DNA from: Volvariella volvacea V23
Lineage: Eukaryota; Basidiomycota; Agaricomycetes; Agaricales; Pluteaceae
Reading direction: 5' to 3'
DNA: 64,000 bases
Assembly: GCA_000349905.1 (NCBI GenBank)
Contig: KB722736.1
Coordinates: 2,740,754-2,804,753, forward strand
Part shown: piece after piece, positions 46,315 through 56,948 of the stretch
How the letters are laid out: each line of letters begins with the position of its first letter
Position numbering within the stretch: position 1 is the first letter of the stretch
Position numbers and translations under genes: made by a program
The notes under the pieces: generated by a model
Database searches by the model: none
Told to the model about the DNA's origin: nothing
Seen by the model: only the letters and a program-made list of their open reading frames with translations

Positions 46315-46616
46315 GGCGTCGTCTTTTCTCCGTCTTTGTTGGATAGCACCTTTGTTCTTCACATTTAAGTCTCGATTATTTATTTAACGACCATTTTAAC
46401 GAGTTTCTACGATTTTTAAATAGAAGAAACGTAATACACTCCCTTGTATTGTATGTATACTGATCACACGTGTTGTTGAATGTAAAGATGTTGTCACAAG
46501 AGAAGCACTGGGTCTCCATATTGTTTGTCAACTCCACAGGGCCAACTCTTCCTTACCCTTTCCTTTCTCTTTACTCACGCTATCGCCTTCAGTAGAAAGC
46601 TAACTCACGACTTTCG
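46315..46616. other. Intergenic region between MARVEL genes A and B
   Basis: 302 bp, AT-rich at 46370-46440. No gene; would contain the 3' end of A and the promoter of B. Confidence 0.4.
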
Positions 46617-47833
46617 ATGACCGTACGATTTGGAAACAGAAGACTAGGATTTTATAGTAAGGCCCCATGCTTCCTCCTCATTATTTTGGTATGCCTCAAC
46701 TATCAATTTTTCAGTCGCCGTATTCGTGCTAAGCGGTTGGTCATATGATGCAGACTGCACAGGCAGTAGACTGATCCTCCTCCCCATTAATAGCTACAGT
46801 ACTGGGAATATCCGCTCACTTTGCCAACCTCTTCCTTCCTGATTTACATCGTTGAGTATTTCCAACCATCTGTTCTGCAAGGACCATGCTTACCACCAAC
46901 ATTAACCACAGGCGACTTTACCGTTTTCTCGCTTATCGTGCCCTCTCTGACTATATTTGCATTCTTGCTCACGTATGTCACTATCACATGTGGATCGTCG
47001 GTATAGTTGTTGAATTGAATAGGTTGCAATGGGCGCAACCGCGAACGGAAGCAATCGTCCTTTTCCTATTGTGGGCATTGTGGTTAGGTGAGTAAGTTAC
47101 CACCGCGCCTTTTTCTTCCGTTCTCATTCGATCAAACCCGGCGGCGAATCACAATACCACTCATGGGAATCATGCACAACATGTTACTGTGATTACTTGC
47201 TTATTAGCAATGGGCGCGTGGTCGACGTAAGTTATGACTACTAAGAAGTAACCGTACTACGTCTTCATTCCTAATCGTTGCTTCTGCTAGCGACGTGATC
47301 GGCCACACGCAGTGCGATAGTGTGCCGTCGGATGAGCGTATGGACACCAAGAATGGAGACAGTATGTCGATTTCATAGGTGCTGCGCAGAACGCTATCCA
47401 CTAATTTGATCGCTTAGTGTCTGCTCGGGCATATTGTTATGAAATGAAAGTTATTCAAGCCTTCTCCTGGATGCTCTTTGTCCTCTTTAGCATTGGATTC
47501 GTCATTCTTATGATGCTGGTTCACCAAGCCGAAAGGTTTGGCCGTTTCAAGATCTGGGAGGAGCCGATTCGTGGTGCGTTAATTATTATTGTTTGGTAGT
47601 AAGGCCGAACTTTTGATGTGTGTAATACATTATTTCCAGAACTGCCGTGGTTTGGAGAGGCTCCCGGATACTACAATACAAGCCAAACACCAATGGTACA
47701 ATACCCGGCATATCCAAGTCCAGGTGGATATGTGTATCCGAGTGGGACACCCGGACAAACGATTGTTATCCAACCTGGGGTAAACGGACAACCTCCCACA
47801 ATTACCCAAGTACCACTAGCCTCACATGCATGA
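46617..47833 (+). CDS. MARVEL-type four-helix membrane protein B
   Basis: Tandem relative of protein A. Exons join as MTVRFGNRRLGFYIAVFVL, SVLGISAHFANLFLPDLH, RDFTVFSLIVPSLTIFAFLLT, then LQWAQPRTEAIVLFLLWALWLAMGAW, and after a loop with two Cys, VIQAFSWMLFVLFSIGFVIL, i.e. four membrane helices with the usual Cys-loop before helix 4. The tail (about 60 residues) is Pro/Tyr/Gly-rich (PYPSPGG-like, QTIVIQPG) and quite unlike that of A. At least seven introns of about 50-60 nt. Function unknown. Confidence 0.78.
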
Positions 47834-48054
47834 TTCGCCATTGTTGATCCTTGAGTGACCTACGATCTGGTAATGCCATGTTTTGCTTCCCTTGATATAA
47901 GTAGATATGTCGAGTTAGGTTTACGAATCTGATTACGTTGGTACATTGTCATTTTCTGCCTCGTGGATGGGGCGTTCGCATCATTGCAGCAGCGGAGTTA
48001 TAAGGTATGGAAGTTGGGCGCAATTACCACCGAATTTTCTGTGCAGCTACAATC

Positions 48055-48720
48055 ATGCCACCTCTGTTCCGTAACCCAGTTCGAGCTGGTCTCATCAGTG
48101 AGGAACCGGTTTTGCAAGGTCTGGGCGCATTTGAACTGACATTTGAATTAGTAATGGCAGCGCTAGTAGGCGGGTACTACTTCGCTCAATTGTTGTCATC
48201 AAACCGTACGTGTGCTGAAAACTCGGATTCTCGTATCCGCATTGAACGAGAGCATAGAAGCGTTTCATGTTGCGCAAACATCAGTCGCCATTCTTGCGCT
48301 GTCATCGCTCCTGTTTCTGTGGGTGACATTACATCTTTGGTCGATTGGGTGATATTCACGGATATATGAAATACGCACCTGCAGAGTAACCCAGCATCAT
48401 CGGAGAGAAGGACACCTGATGTCGCAAACACAGGAGGAGATGGTATTGATCGGAGGACTTGCCCTGTTTTGGATAGGTGGGTCGATGATTTCTTGAGAAA
48501 GGAGCTCACAAGCCTTCTTACACCCTCGATCCACCGGCGGTACTTAGCGTGCCTCCTCGCATGGAGAGCTCTGACAGGGAGGGTGCCAGCAAGAGGTGAG
48601 ATTGACTTTGCAGCACGGGGAGCAAGACGTGGGGGACCGGGATTTACGGATGTATTTTCGTCGTACGGGTGTTCAAGCGACGACGTTTATTGCAGAGTAG
48701 AAGAGTACACTTGGTACTGA
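48055..48720 (+). CDS. Possible third, diverged MARVEL-like membrane protein (3' end unresolved)
   Basis: The frame from 48055 begins MPPLFRNPVRAGLISEEPVL and enters a helix (ELTFELVMAALVGGYYFAQLL). A 52 nt intron (48206-48258, donor GTACGT, acceptor CATAG) leads in phase to QAFHVAQTSVAILAL then a second helix SSLLFLWVTLHLW. A 36 nt candidate intron would lead on to QTQEEMVLIGGLALFWI, similar in place and character to helix 3 of proteins A and B. Beyond that no clean splicing is found: candidate introns of 18-38 nt are too short. It may be a real gene with an odd end or a decaying copy; boundaries are tentative. Confidence 0.35.
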
Positions 48721-48950
48721 ACGACAGCGTGTAAGATTACTGCCACACATTGTCCCAACAGTCAACCCCTGGGATGCCCGGGCTCGCAAGCTGCTTGATC
48801 GTGAGAACTACTTCGGATAATGCCGTAGCGGGCAGTAATGACAAGGGCAACCACCAAAACCCGCATTCACTCCTCCGCACTCACATTCCTCTCTTCGTCC
48901 TCTCGTTTCAGCCCCCATCTGTGCATCTCTACTCTCCTCCCCAACTCGTC

Positions 48951-49849
48951 ATGATAAGTATCACCTCCACTCTCGCTCACTCAGTGCCCACGTTTCCCAG
49001 TGGCTAATCTCCTCTTGGATATCTACGCTAGTGCTGCCGGCAAGCGTCGCATCGAAACCGATGTCATGAAGATGTAACTCCATTCTCTTGCGCCCACGCC
49101 GACCACGGAACTCATCATGGCGCATATCCACAGGTTGATGTCCGACTACGAGGTTTCCCTCGTCAATGATAACATGCAGGAGTTCTATGTCCGTTTCAAT
49201 GGTCCACCAGAGAGTGAGTGTGCAATCCATGCAACGGCTCATCTACCGGGCGTATTAAACGAGTATATGCTTCGCAGCACCTTTCGCTGGAGGCGTATGG
49301 AAGATTCATGTGGAACTCCCCGACCAATACCCCTTCAAGTCGCCCAGCATCGGGTTTATGAACAAGATATTCCACCCCAATATCGATGAGCTGTATGGTT
49401 TCCGCTCACCACCATGAATTTGCAATTGCTCATGATGATCTGTCGATAGGAGCGGCTCAGTTTGTCTCGATGTGATCAATCAAACCTGGTCGCCAATGTT
49501 CGGTAAGCCCAGGCGCCCCTCCATTTCGGGCGCAGCTCACCCTTGGTTAGATATGATAAACATCTTTGAAGTGTTTCTTCCTCAGCTCTTGCGTTATCCC
49601 AATCCTAGTGACCCACTAAACGGCGAGGCTGCCGCTTTATTGATGCGCCACCCCAAGGAATACGAGGGCAAGGTGAAAGGTCAGTTGGTTGTGTCATCTT
49701 ATAATGGATCGTGTATTCAATGATCACCAGAATATGTACAGAGATTTGCTACAAAGGAAGCCATCGATGCAACGGAGGACAAGGAGGAAGACGACCAAGA
49801 CGAGGAAATGAGTGATGTGGGCAGCCTTGGTGATGACGATGAAGCATAA
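48951..49849 (+). CDS. UBC8: Ubiquitin-conjugating enzyme E2 (Ubc8 / UBE2H type)
   Basis: E2 used by the yeast GID ligase to degrade gluconeogenic enzymes. The UBC fold reads [71 protein letters not shown], then [13 protein letters not shown] with the catalytic Cys and [20 protein letters not shown]; the C-terminus is acidic ([15 protein letters not shown]), as in UBE2H. The first exon is inferred as the seven bases ATGATAA (48951-48957) joined by a 43 nt intron; another short exon would be possible. Further introns sit near 49070, 49213, 49391, 49510 and 49679, all in phase. Confidence 0.92.
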
Positions 49850-50123
49850 TCACATTCTCTGCTACCCTCCTCTGGTCTTCTATCGGATCCTGGCTCATGG
49901 ACTTCATCCGTCTCTCTGTATTAATGTCCGGCAATCTCTCTTCCTTCAGGTATATCCATCTAGCGTCATCGTCCCACTCAAATTTTGTACTTCCATAATC
50001 CTTCCCAATTTATTCTCCACTCTTCACGATCGCCAAACGCATTCCGCATGTACAGTATTGAAATAAGTATCAATGTGAAATAGATCACGATTTTGATGAA
50101 TCAGGACGGTTTGAAGATGATGG

Positions 50124-50888
50124 CTAAACAATTTCATCGACTTTCTTCTGGACCTCGGCTGCTGTCTAAGAAGGCAGGGAGATCAAGACGGGTATCAGGG
50201 AAGGACCAATACGGCTAACCTTGACAAGCTGTTCAATTTGGGCCTTAACGCTATCCATTGTTGCAACCTTTGAACGACTTTCCTTCAATAAGTCGTCTCG
50301 CTTTTGGGTAAGCTCTTTCTTTTTCAGGTCGAGTCTAATCTAAGGAGTTAATCACAGAGGGTATTGACTATGTGAATGCTCGCCTCTGACGCTCTGCAAG
50401 TTCAAAACTTAGGCGATTGAGCATGAGCTGGTGCTCATCGTTCATGACCTCTTCTGTCCGCGCTTCCTCTGGGGCAAGGCGGATAAACTGGTCGAGGGGG
50501 TGCAGCGGGATATCCTGATATATCGAGCTACCGCGTTGTTTAGGATTGACTAAGGCTGCCCCTGAGGTCGATGAACTTACGCAAACTGACGACACTTTTC
50601 GATCTCCCTTTCGAGGTGGCGCTTTTCGTAGAGGAGATTCTGGAGGCCAAGATGAGATTGGTCCATCTCCTGCCTTGCTGCGGCAGTTGCATCCTTGTGG
50701 GTACGGGTTGCGGTGTTTGCGGCGCGATTCAAGGATTTTAGACGGCCTATGAGGGCAGTTGCACGGATATGAAGTGCAGCGGTATCTTGGTTGAGATTGG
50801 AGGACGACACCAGATCACGGAGGTTGTTGACGACATCTGTGATGGCCTCGAGCAGGAGTTGAGATGAGTCGTTGGACGTGGAAGTCAT
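50124..50888 (-). CDS. THOC5: THO complex subunit 5-like protein
   Basis: Subunit of THO/TREX, linking transcription to mRNA export. Start MTSTSNDSSQLLLEAI; then a helical bundle with NLLYEKRHLEREIEKCRQF, the THOC5 signature, HPLDQFIRLAPEEA, and coiled coil RLDLKKKELTQKRDDLLKES ending KKVDEIV. About 215 residues, so it is the short fungal form that corresponds to the N-terminal third of the animal protein. Two or three short introns near 50580-50520, 50386-50340 and 50218-50170. It is divergent from the G6PD gene with 174 bp between starts. Confidence 0.78.
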
Positions 50889-51062
50889 GGTGAGAAAGGG
50901 TAGGGATCGGACGACGGAGGGACCGGGCCGGATATTCAGGGTGGGCGGCGTTACCGAGAAGCTCGGTGTGATGTTGGAGATTGCTTAACTATCTCATTGC
51001 TCCCAAGCTCCCATTCGAATCTTGCTCTCCTACCTCTTCCTCCTCATCCTCTCATCTCAACA
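50889..51062. promoter_or_regulatory. Divergent upstream region: THOC5 / ZWF1
   Basis: 174 bp between opposed start codons; C/T-rich before 51063. Shared promoter region. Confidence 0.5.
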
Positions 51063-53016
51063 ATGACCCGTCAACGCTCCCTCTCCGGCACCATCCCCTC
51101 CATGGAGACCCACCATGACGAACTCAAGGACAACACAATCATAATCGGTCTGTCATTTAATCTCTAATCTCCACCACCCCCTGACTGTCTCCACCAGTCC
51201 TCGGTGCCTCTGGCGATCTGGCGAAGAAGAAGGTAATCTCTCGTCTTCCTGCTCCCCTCCTATCGCCCCTCACCCACGTCATCCTGCTGTCTAGACCTTC
51301 CCCGCACTCTTTGGTCTCTATCGTCAAGGCTTCCTTCCTCGGGATGTCAAAATTGTCGGTTACGCGCGCACAAAAATGGATCCTGAAGAGTTCCACAAGC
51401 GCGAGACCTCATACATCAAGAATCCCAACGATGATCCCGAGATCGCGGCTGCCATAGATGCCTTCAAGAGTTTCTCTACATATGTCTCTGGCAGCTACGA
51501 GGACGGTACTGCCTTTGATGAGCTCAACAAGCATCTCGAAGAGATCGAATCCCATTATCAGTCAAAAGAGCGTAATCGCATCTTTTATCTCGCGCTCCCT
51601 CCTAGCGTCTTCATCCCAGTCGCTAAAAACCTCAAGGAGCACTGCTATGTCGCTAAAGGTGGCGTCAACAGAATCATCGTCGAAAAGCCCTTCGGGAAGG
51701 ACCTCGAGTCCGCCCGAGAGCTCCTCGGCGCTCTCAAGCAATACTGGACGGAAGATGAGACTTTCCGCATTGACCACTATCTCGGCAAGGAGATGGTCAA
51801 AAATCTGCTTGTCCTTCGATTCGCCAACATCGCTATGAACGCTGCCTGGGACAAAAACTCTATTAGCAACGTTCAAATCACTTTCAAGGAGCCCTTCGGC
51901 ACTGAGGGCCGCGGGGGCTACTTTGATGAGTTTGGTATCATTCGAGATATCCTTCAAAACCGTAAGTCCACCCTTGGTTTCAACATCCATGAGTACTAAC
52001 ACGGTGCCGCATCGATTAAGATCTGTTGCAAGTTCTAAGCATCTTAACGATGGAACGCCCTGTCTCATTCTCGGCAGAGGACATTCGTGATGAAAAGGTG
52101 CGGCTCGCTTACTAACGCGATCTCAAGTGATCTTGGGATGTTTGCTCATGAGATGATCAAGGTCAAAGTCTTGCGTGCCATCCCCCCGATCGAACGAGAT
52201 GACACTCTTCTGGGCCAATATGTTGCGGCAAATGGAAAGCCCGGCTATCTTGATGACGAAACTGTCCCTCCTAACTCCGTCTGCCCTACTTTTGCTGCCA
52301 CAACCCTTTGGATTCACAACCCGAGGTGGGAGGGTGTCCCATTCATTCTTAAGGCCGGGAAAGGTGAGCACCATGATCAATAAACTGACAAGGCTAGATT
52401 AATACCACTCCCTACAGCTCTCAACGAAGCCAAGGTCGAAGTTCGTATCCAGTTTAAAGATGTTACGCAGGGTATTTTCAAAGACATCGCTCGTAATGAA
52501 CTCGTCATCCGCATTCAACCCTCCGAGTCCGTTTACCTCAAGCTCAACGCTAAAACGCCTGGTCTCTATACCCGTGCAATTCCCACCGAGATGGACTTAA
52601 CTTACAAGCGCCGATTCACTGACAGCAAGATCCCTGAGGCTTACGAGGCTTTGATTCTTGATGCACTCAAAGGAGATCACTCCAATTTTGTTCGTAATGA
52701 TGAACTTGATGTCGCATGGAAGGTGTGTTTGCCTTCAATCTTATCTGTTGACGTACCTCTTCATCATCTGACCACCCACCATGCTGTTAGATCTTCACAC
52801 CTATCCTTCATTGGATAGATGGTCGGGATGGTCCTCGCCCTCGCCCTGTCCAATATCCATACGGTTCTCGGGGTCCTAAGGAACTGGATGCGTTCATCTC
52901 CAAGTACGGATACAAGCGAGCCAACCAGGATTAGTGAGTTGCTTGGTCGGCAGAATGAGTGTTTGTGCTGACGACCGAATAGTGTCTGGCCTGTTACAAG
53001 TCTTGCCTCTCTATAA
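51063..53016 (+). CDS. ZWF1: Glucose-6-phosphate 1-dehydrogenase
   Basis: First, NADPH-making step of the oxidative pentose phosphate pathway, cytosolic. Start [23 protein letters not shown]; the NADP-binding loop [20 protein letters not shown] crosses two short introns. Then [25 protein letters not shown], catalytic [55 protein letters not shown], the substrate-side [31 protein letters not shown], and the C-terminal [10 protein letters not shown]. Introns near 51960-52021, 52099-52157, 52363-52419, 52722-52786 and 52933-52982. Length about 510 residues, as usual. Confidence 0.97.
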
Positions 53017-53227
53017 GCGACTTGTGGGGTTTAAGGCGACGATGGTTTTCATCGCGACGGAAATGGTGGAGTGTCATTTAGACTGTCATAGCAAACATTA
53101 AATGTACAATTATTAAGAACGCAAATTTTGTTGTTGTACGAACGAAAGTGGTCATAAATGCAGCTTTATTCGCAGGTTGTTGCCTATGACGTCTGGCGAG
53201 TGTACATTGTAACGCACACGAGACCAG

Positions 53228-53698
53228 TCATGGAACATAAACGGGACGACCTAGCGCATAGATTGTGGTCAAGACAAGACGAAAGGGGATAAAGTAATGC
53301 ATACCTTTGTACGTCCTACCGTCTGGGTCCAGGAGCTTCTTTAATTTCGAGGCTACGGACCGAATTACCTCCTTGCAACTATCAAAACCCCGCCAGCTGC
53401 CAGCAACAGTCCAGCACTCTGAGCATGCCTTGGTAGCAGCATTGAATGTTTCGAGGTCGAGCTGGTTTGTGACATGTAGCGCGACCACAATATCGACCAA
53501 ACGATTGAAACCAACAGCCCAAGTTTCCATGCCGGAGCTGGGATTCATGGTCATATCTGTCATAAGGTAGGAGGAAGATAGACCCAGGCATTGCTGAAGC
53601 ATGGATTGATCTATTGCACGCGAACCTCGCGTCATTGTGGCTAGGGCGTCGACGACAAAGACACCGTAGTCAGTTGAGAGATCCTTGATTGAGAGCAT
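53228..53698 (-). CDS. Conserved-looking helical protein of unknown function
   Basis: I do not recognise it. The frame reads MLSIKDLSTDYGVFVVDALA, then MTRGSRAIDQSMLQQCLGL, a central WAVGFNRLVDIVVALHVTNQ and CSECWTVAGSWRGFDSCKEV, ending GRPVYVP. A typical intron (donor GTATGC, acceptor GCTAG, about 53256-53305) would remove the hydrophobic MHYFIPF... stretch and keep the same ending, leaving about 140 residues. Amphipathic helices and evenly spread Cys suggest a folded soluble protein. It is divergent from the CCDC47-like gene. Confidence 0.55.
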   Translation of the reverse strand: MLSIKDLSTDYGVFVVDALATMTRGSRAIDQSMLQQCLGLSSSYLMTDMTMNPSSGMETWAVGFNRLVDIVVALHVTNQLDLETFNAATKACSECWTVAGSWRGFDSCKEVIRSVASKLKKLLDPDGRTYKGMHYFIPFRLVLTTIYALGRPVYVP

Positions 53699-53928
53699 GT
53701 CGGATGAGCAGTATCATCATCACATGCACAGGGGAGGACCCACAGCAGATGCCATCAGGGAGGTCTCGTTCAATGCAAGGTTAAAAAGGAGAAGGGGTCA
53801 AAACATAGAGAACCTAGTGGCAGGTGCAGCCCTAGTGAGTGTAGCGCCGGTCAGCATTTCGGTTCTACTCGGAGTTTGCCGTCTCAACTGACGCGGTGTT
53901 GCTGCACACTTGGACCCTTCCGAGAGCC
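53699..53928. promoter_or_regulatory. Divergent upstream region: unknown protein / CCDC47-like
   Basis: 230 bp between opposed starts. No specific motif. Confidence 0.35.
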
Positions 53929-55434
53929 ATGGCCGGGTCCTTCAATCAGTATCTCACCGCTGCTCTTACGCCCAAGCCCTACCTCAACCCCGTCGAATAC
54001 GACGGTCTTGAGTATAGGTGGAAGTTCTTCGTTTTCAGGCCAGCCTGTACGTTCGCTCTGCTGTTCACTATCCACCACTTAATCCGTTATTTTTCCAGAC
54101 TTCAAAATCGAAGCCTACCTTCTTGCTGCCATTGTGTTCTACGTTGTCGCGTCCTTCTTTGGTGGTAAAGAGAATAACAAACGGGCAACTACTTGGTAAG
54201 TCTGTTTCCTCTGTACAATAGGTGGTCACAAAAAACAGGCTTCCAGGTTGAAGGCCCACCTCCCACTCTACGAACAGCAATTCTCCAGCCCAAGTGTCAA
54301 GGGTTTGACACAGGATGGCAATTCGGACTTCTTCAATTTCTCTACTGGCCGACGGAACATAGCTTCTCTACACACCGTCTTCACTCTTCGGCCACGTCAC
54401 GATTTCGTCCAGTGGTTATTCCAAACTCTTCGGACATCACTTGTGGATCTTCACTACAGAGCTGAAGACCAAATTCAGCTTGACTTTAAACTCCTTCCCG
54501 GAGCATTACCAGATAACTTTGTTTGGGCTGTGGTCGCTAAAGATAATTTATTATGGGTCAAGAGTGACCGCTGGGATTTAGTGAGTCGTTGGAATTCTGT
54601 GTCACTTCGGCTGCCATTCTGATGAGCATCCAGACATTCACCAAGACCACAGAAAATCCTGCATTACCTTCGACGATGTCTGTAATGTCTGGTTCGTCGA
54701 GGATAACCCACTCTTCGCATTCAGGCGCTCATATGTTACACAGAGTTCGCTGACGTGACTGACAATCTCTTCAAGCCATTCGGAAACTTCTCGCTTCTTG
54801 CTGCTCTCCAGAATTCCAAAATTCAACCATACTTCCGTTCTCTTTCTGTTAGTCTCCATCCGCTATTTCTACCATCCCAGTAACTTAACCGGTATACATC
54901 CCTCGTAGATTACAGACCAACCTCGTTCTCGGCCAAGCAAACCTGTTCCTGTCGCGGAACGCGAGAAGCATGTTATTCTAAACCTAGTTGCACCCCCTTC
55001 ATCCGATGTTACCGCGACCGTCGATCTCGTTGCAGCTATTTTCTCCATGATCGACGCATTGAACAAGATTAACCTGAGGCCAGAGACTAAGGCTAAACTA
55101 AGGAAAGTCCGGGAGGATTTGGATGTCGCTTTGAAAGAAGATGCAGAGAGGGAGAAGAAGGAAGAGGTTCGTCTTGTTCATCTCCCATCTACAAGTCATC
55201 CTCATGCATATTCGACCTGGTAGCTCGCTCAGGCAGTGGAAGACAAGAAAGCGGCTAAAAGAAAGGCGGAACAAGAGAGAATTGCCAAGCTCCCAGCTGC
55301 GGAGCAGCAAAAGGTAGTCCTTGTCTCTTTTAAATGTCTGTTTGCTTAGCCCGACCATTCAGATCCTCGAAAAGGAGCGCAAACAAACTCTTAGGAAGTC
55401 TCAAACTAAGGCGAAGGCCATGGTTCGGGCATAA
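53929..55434 (+). CDS. CCDC47-like ER membrane protein (PAT complex type)
   Basis: Homologue of the ER protein CCDC47 that helps insert multi-spanning proteins. Start MAGSFNQYLTAALTPKPYLN; YDGLEYRWKFFVFRP precedes a single membrane helix (IEAYLLAAIVFYVVASFFGG). The luminal/cytosolic body follows: KAHLPLYEQQFSSP, ASLHTVFTLRPRHDF, DLHYRAEDQIQLDFKL, then TKTTENPALPSTMSVMSEF, LLAALQNSKIQPYFRSLSITDQP and HVILNLVAPPSS. The C-terminus is a long basic coiled coil (REKKEE, AAKRKAEQERIAKL, KERKQTLRKSQTKAK). The intron at about 54684-54738 is required to join MSE-FADVTDNLF. Strong family fit. Confidence 0.85.
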
Positions 55435-55617
55435 AGGAACTTGTCCTATTCCTCCTGTGAATCCAATAAATTAGGATGTAGTATAACTGTGCACTATGCT
55501 ACCTTAATACATACCCGGATCTGCAATGACATTACGAGACTAAGCTAAGTTAAGATCAACATGTGTAGAGAAGGAAAGCAGCTCGAGTTCTAAAAAAAAT
55601 GGAGACCGTGTGTGACC

Positions 55618-56919
55618 TCACCGTGCGTGGGGTTTTCCACTGGAACCTTCAGTTGCCTCTGGCTCCACAACTCTGTCACCATTCTGGAGCTTCTGGGCTT
55701 GTCCAGCGGGATCCACCTTGGCCGTACTATCAGCACCCCATATTGCACCCCACCTAGTAAAGAACCTCAATAACCACATAGGCTTAATGTTGGGGTGTTC
55801 AACAACATCCGCCTCATCCTCCGATGACGCTTCATCATATCTATCCTCTGGGTCAGCCAAACTTTCCTCTTCGGCCTCACTCTCCGTTCTACCAAGTTTA
55901 TCGACAAGACACTCCTTACCATCCGACCTCCATTGCAGGCGATTGAATTGATTGTGTGCGCCATGAGCGCCCGGGGGCAGTCTGCGACCGCCGGTACCAA
56001 ACACCTTGTCTCGGTATTCCATGACCTTCCGCCTTGAGGGACTAGCTGTGTGCCAGAGATCGGTGACACGAAATTGCTCAGCTTCGTAGTTCAGTGTGTT
56101 AGTAGCCTGAGAGACGTCGCTGGTTCGCAAATTCTCGCTCTGAATCTGCGCAATGACACTAGTTCGTTCCTCTAATGAGTTAAGGAAATCTTGGTGGGCC
56201 AGATAATTGTCCCGTAAAGTGTTGTTGGTCTTAGACAAGGCCTCAGCAAGGATCTGCGTCATAGTGTCAAATTAATCCAGGACCTAAGAGCATTGGTTAT
56301 TTACCGCAACGCTAGCAATGACATTGCACAGATGCTCTTCGCGGCGCTTCATGACAAGCAATTGCCCGCATAGGTCCACATCGATACGCATTTGATCACA
56401 ATTCAAGACATGAATACCTCTGAATGGTTCTAGATCGTGGAAGCTGTGACGTCTGCAGGTAGGCTATCAGCAACGACACCCACAATGTACGATCCGGCGT
56501 CACCTTTTGGGTCCAAAGAAGAGCCTGCGACTCCGGGGTGTAGGGTATGGCAGCTCGTTGCTCTCTTTCTCTGAGAACCCCGACCCCGGAAACGCCCAGT
56601 CACGTCTTTGGCCCGCAAAAATCTGCTTTCCATCGCTTGTGCAGGGTTGGACTTGCTCTGCTTCCTCCAACCTTTGCGCACTAACGGTGTCCGACCAACT
56701 GCTAATCCTTGGGTGATTAGGTCGTGATAGCCATGGCCTATGTTTTTGCTGTACTTGTTGGAAAACCGAGAGCTTGCGCTGGTATTCGGGATCGTACTTC
56801 TCTGCAGGTGCCACGGCGGTGTCATCCAAAGAATAGTCAGGAAGCAGCGACGAAATCTGTGGTCTATGACCTGCGAAGGGCTTTAGATATGACAACGGCA
56901 TGGCAAGTGAAATCCACAC
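55618..56919 (-). CDS. Coiled-coil protein of unknown function
   Basis: Not recognised. The first part (MWISLAMPLSYLKPF... or the inner Met) is rich in Pro/Ser/Arg and ends RRLFFGPKR; an intron (about 56507-56455) joins it to RHSFHDLEPFRGIHVLNCDQ and a helical block DLCGQLLVMKRREEHLCNV; a second intron (about 56304-56255) joins to ILAEALSKTNNTLRDNYLAH, ERTSVIAQIQSENLR. The C-terminal third is acidic (ESEAEEESLADPEDRYDEAS) with a last hydrophobic patch (MWLLRFFTRWGAIWG). About 400 residues. The helices could mediate complex assembly. It starts 29 bp after the stop of the upstream STB6-like gene on the same strand. Confidence 0.6.
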
Positions 56920-56948
56920 ACCAATAGGAGAGTTTTGACCACTGCTTA

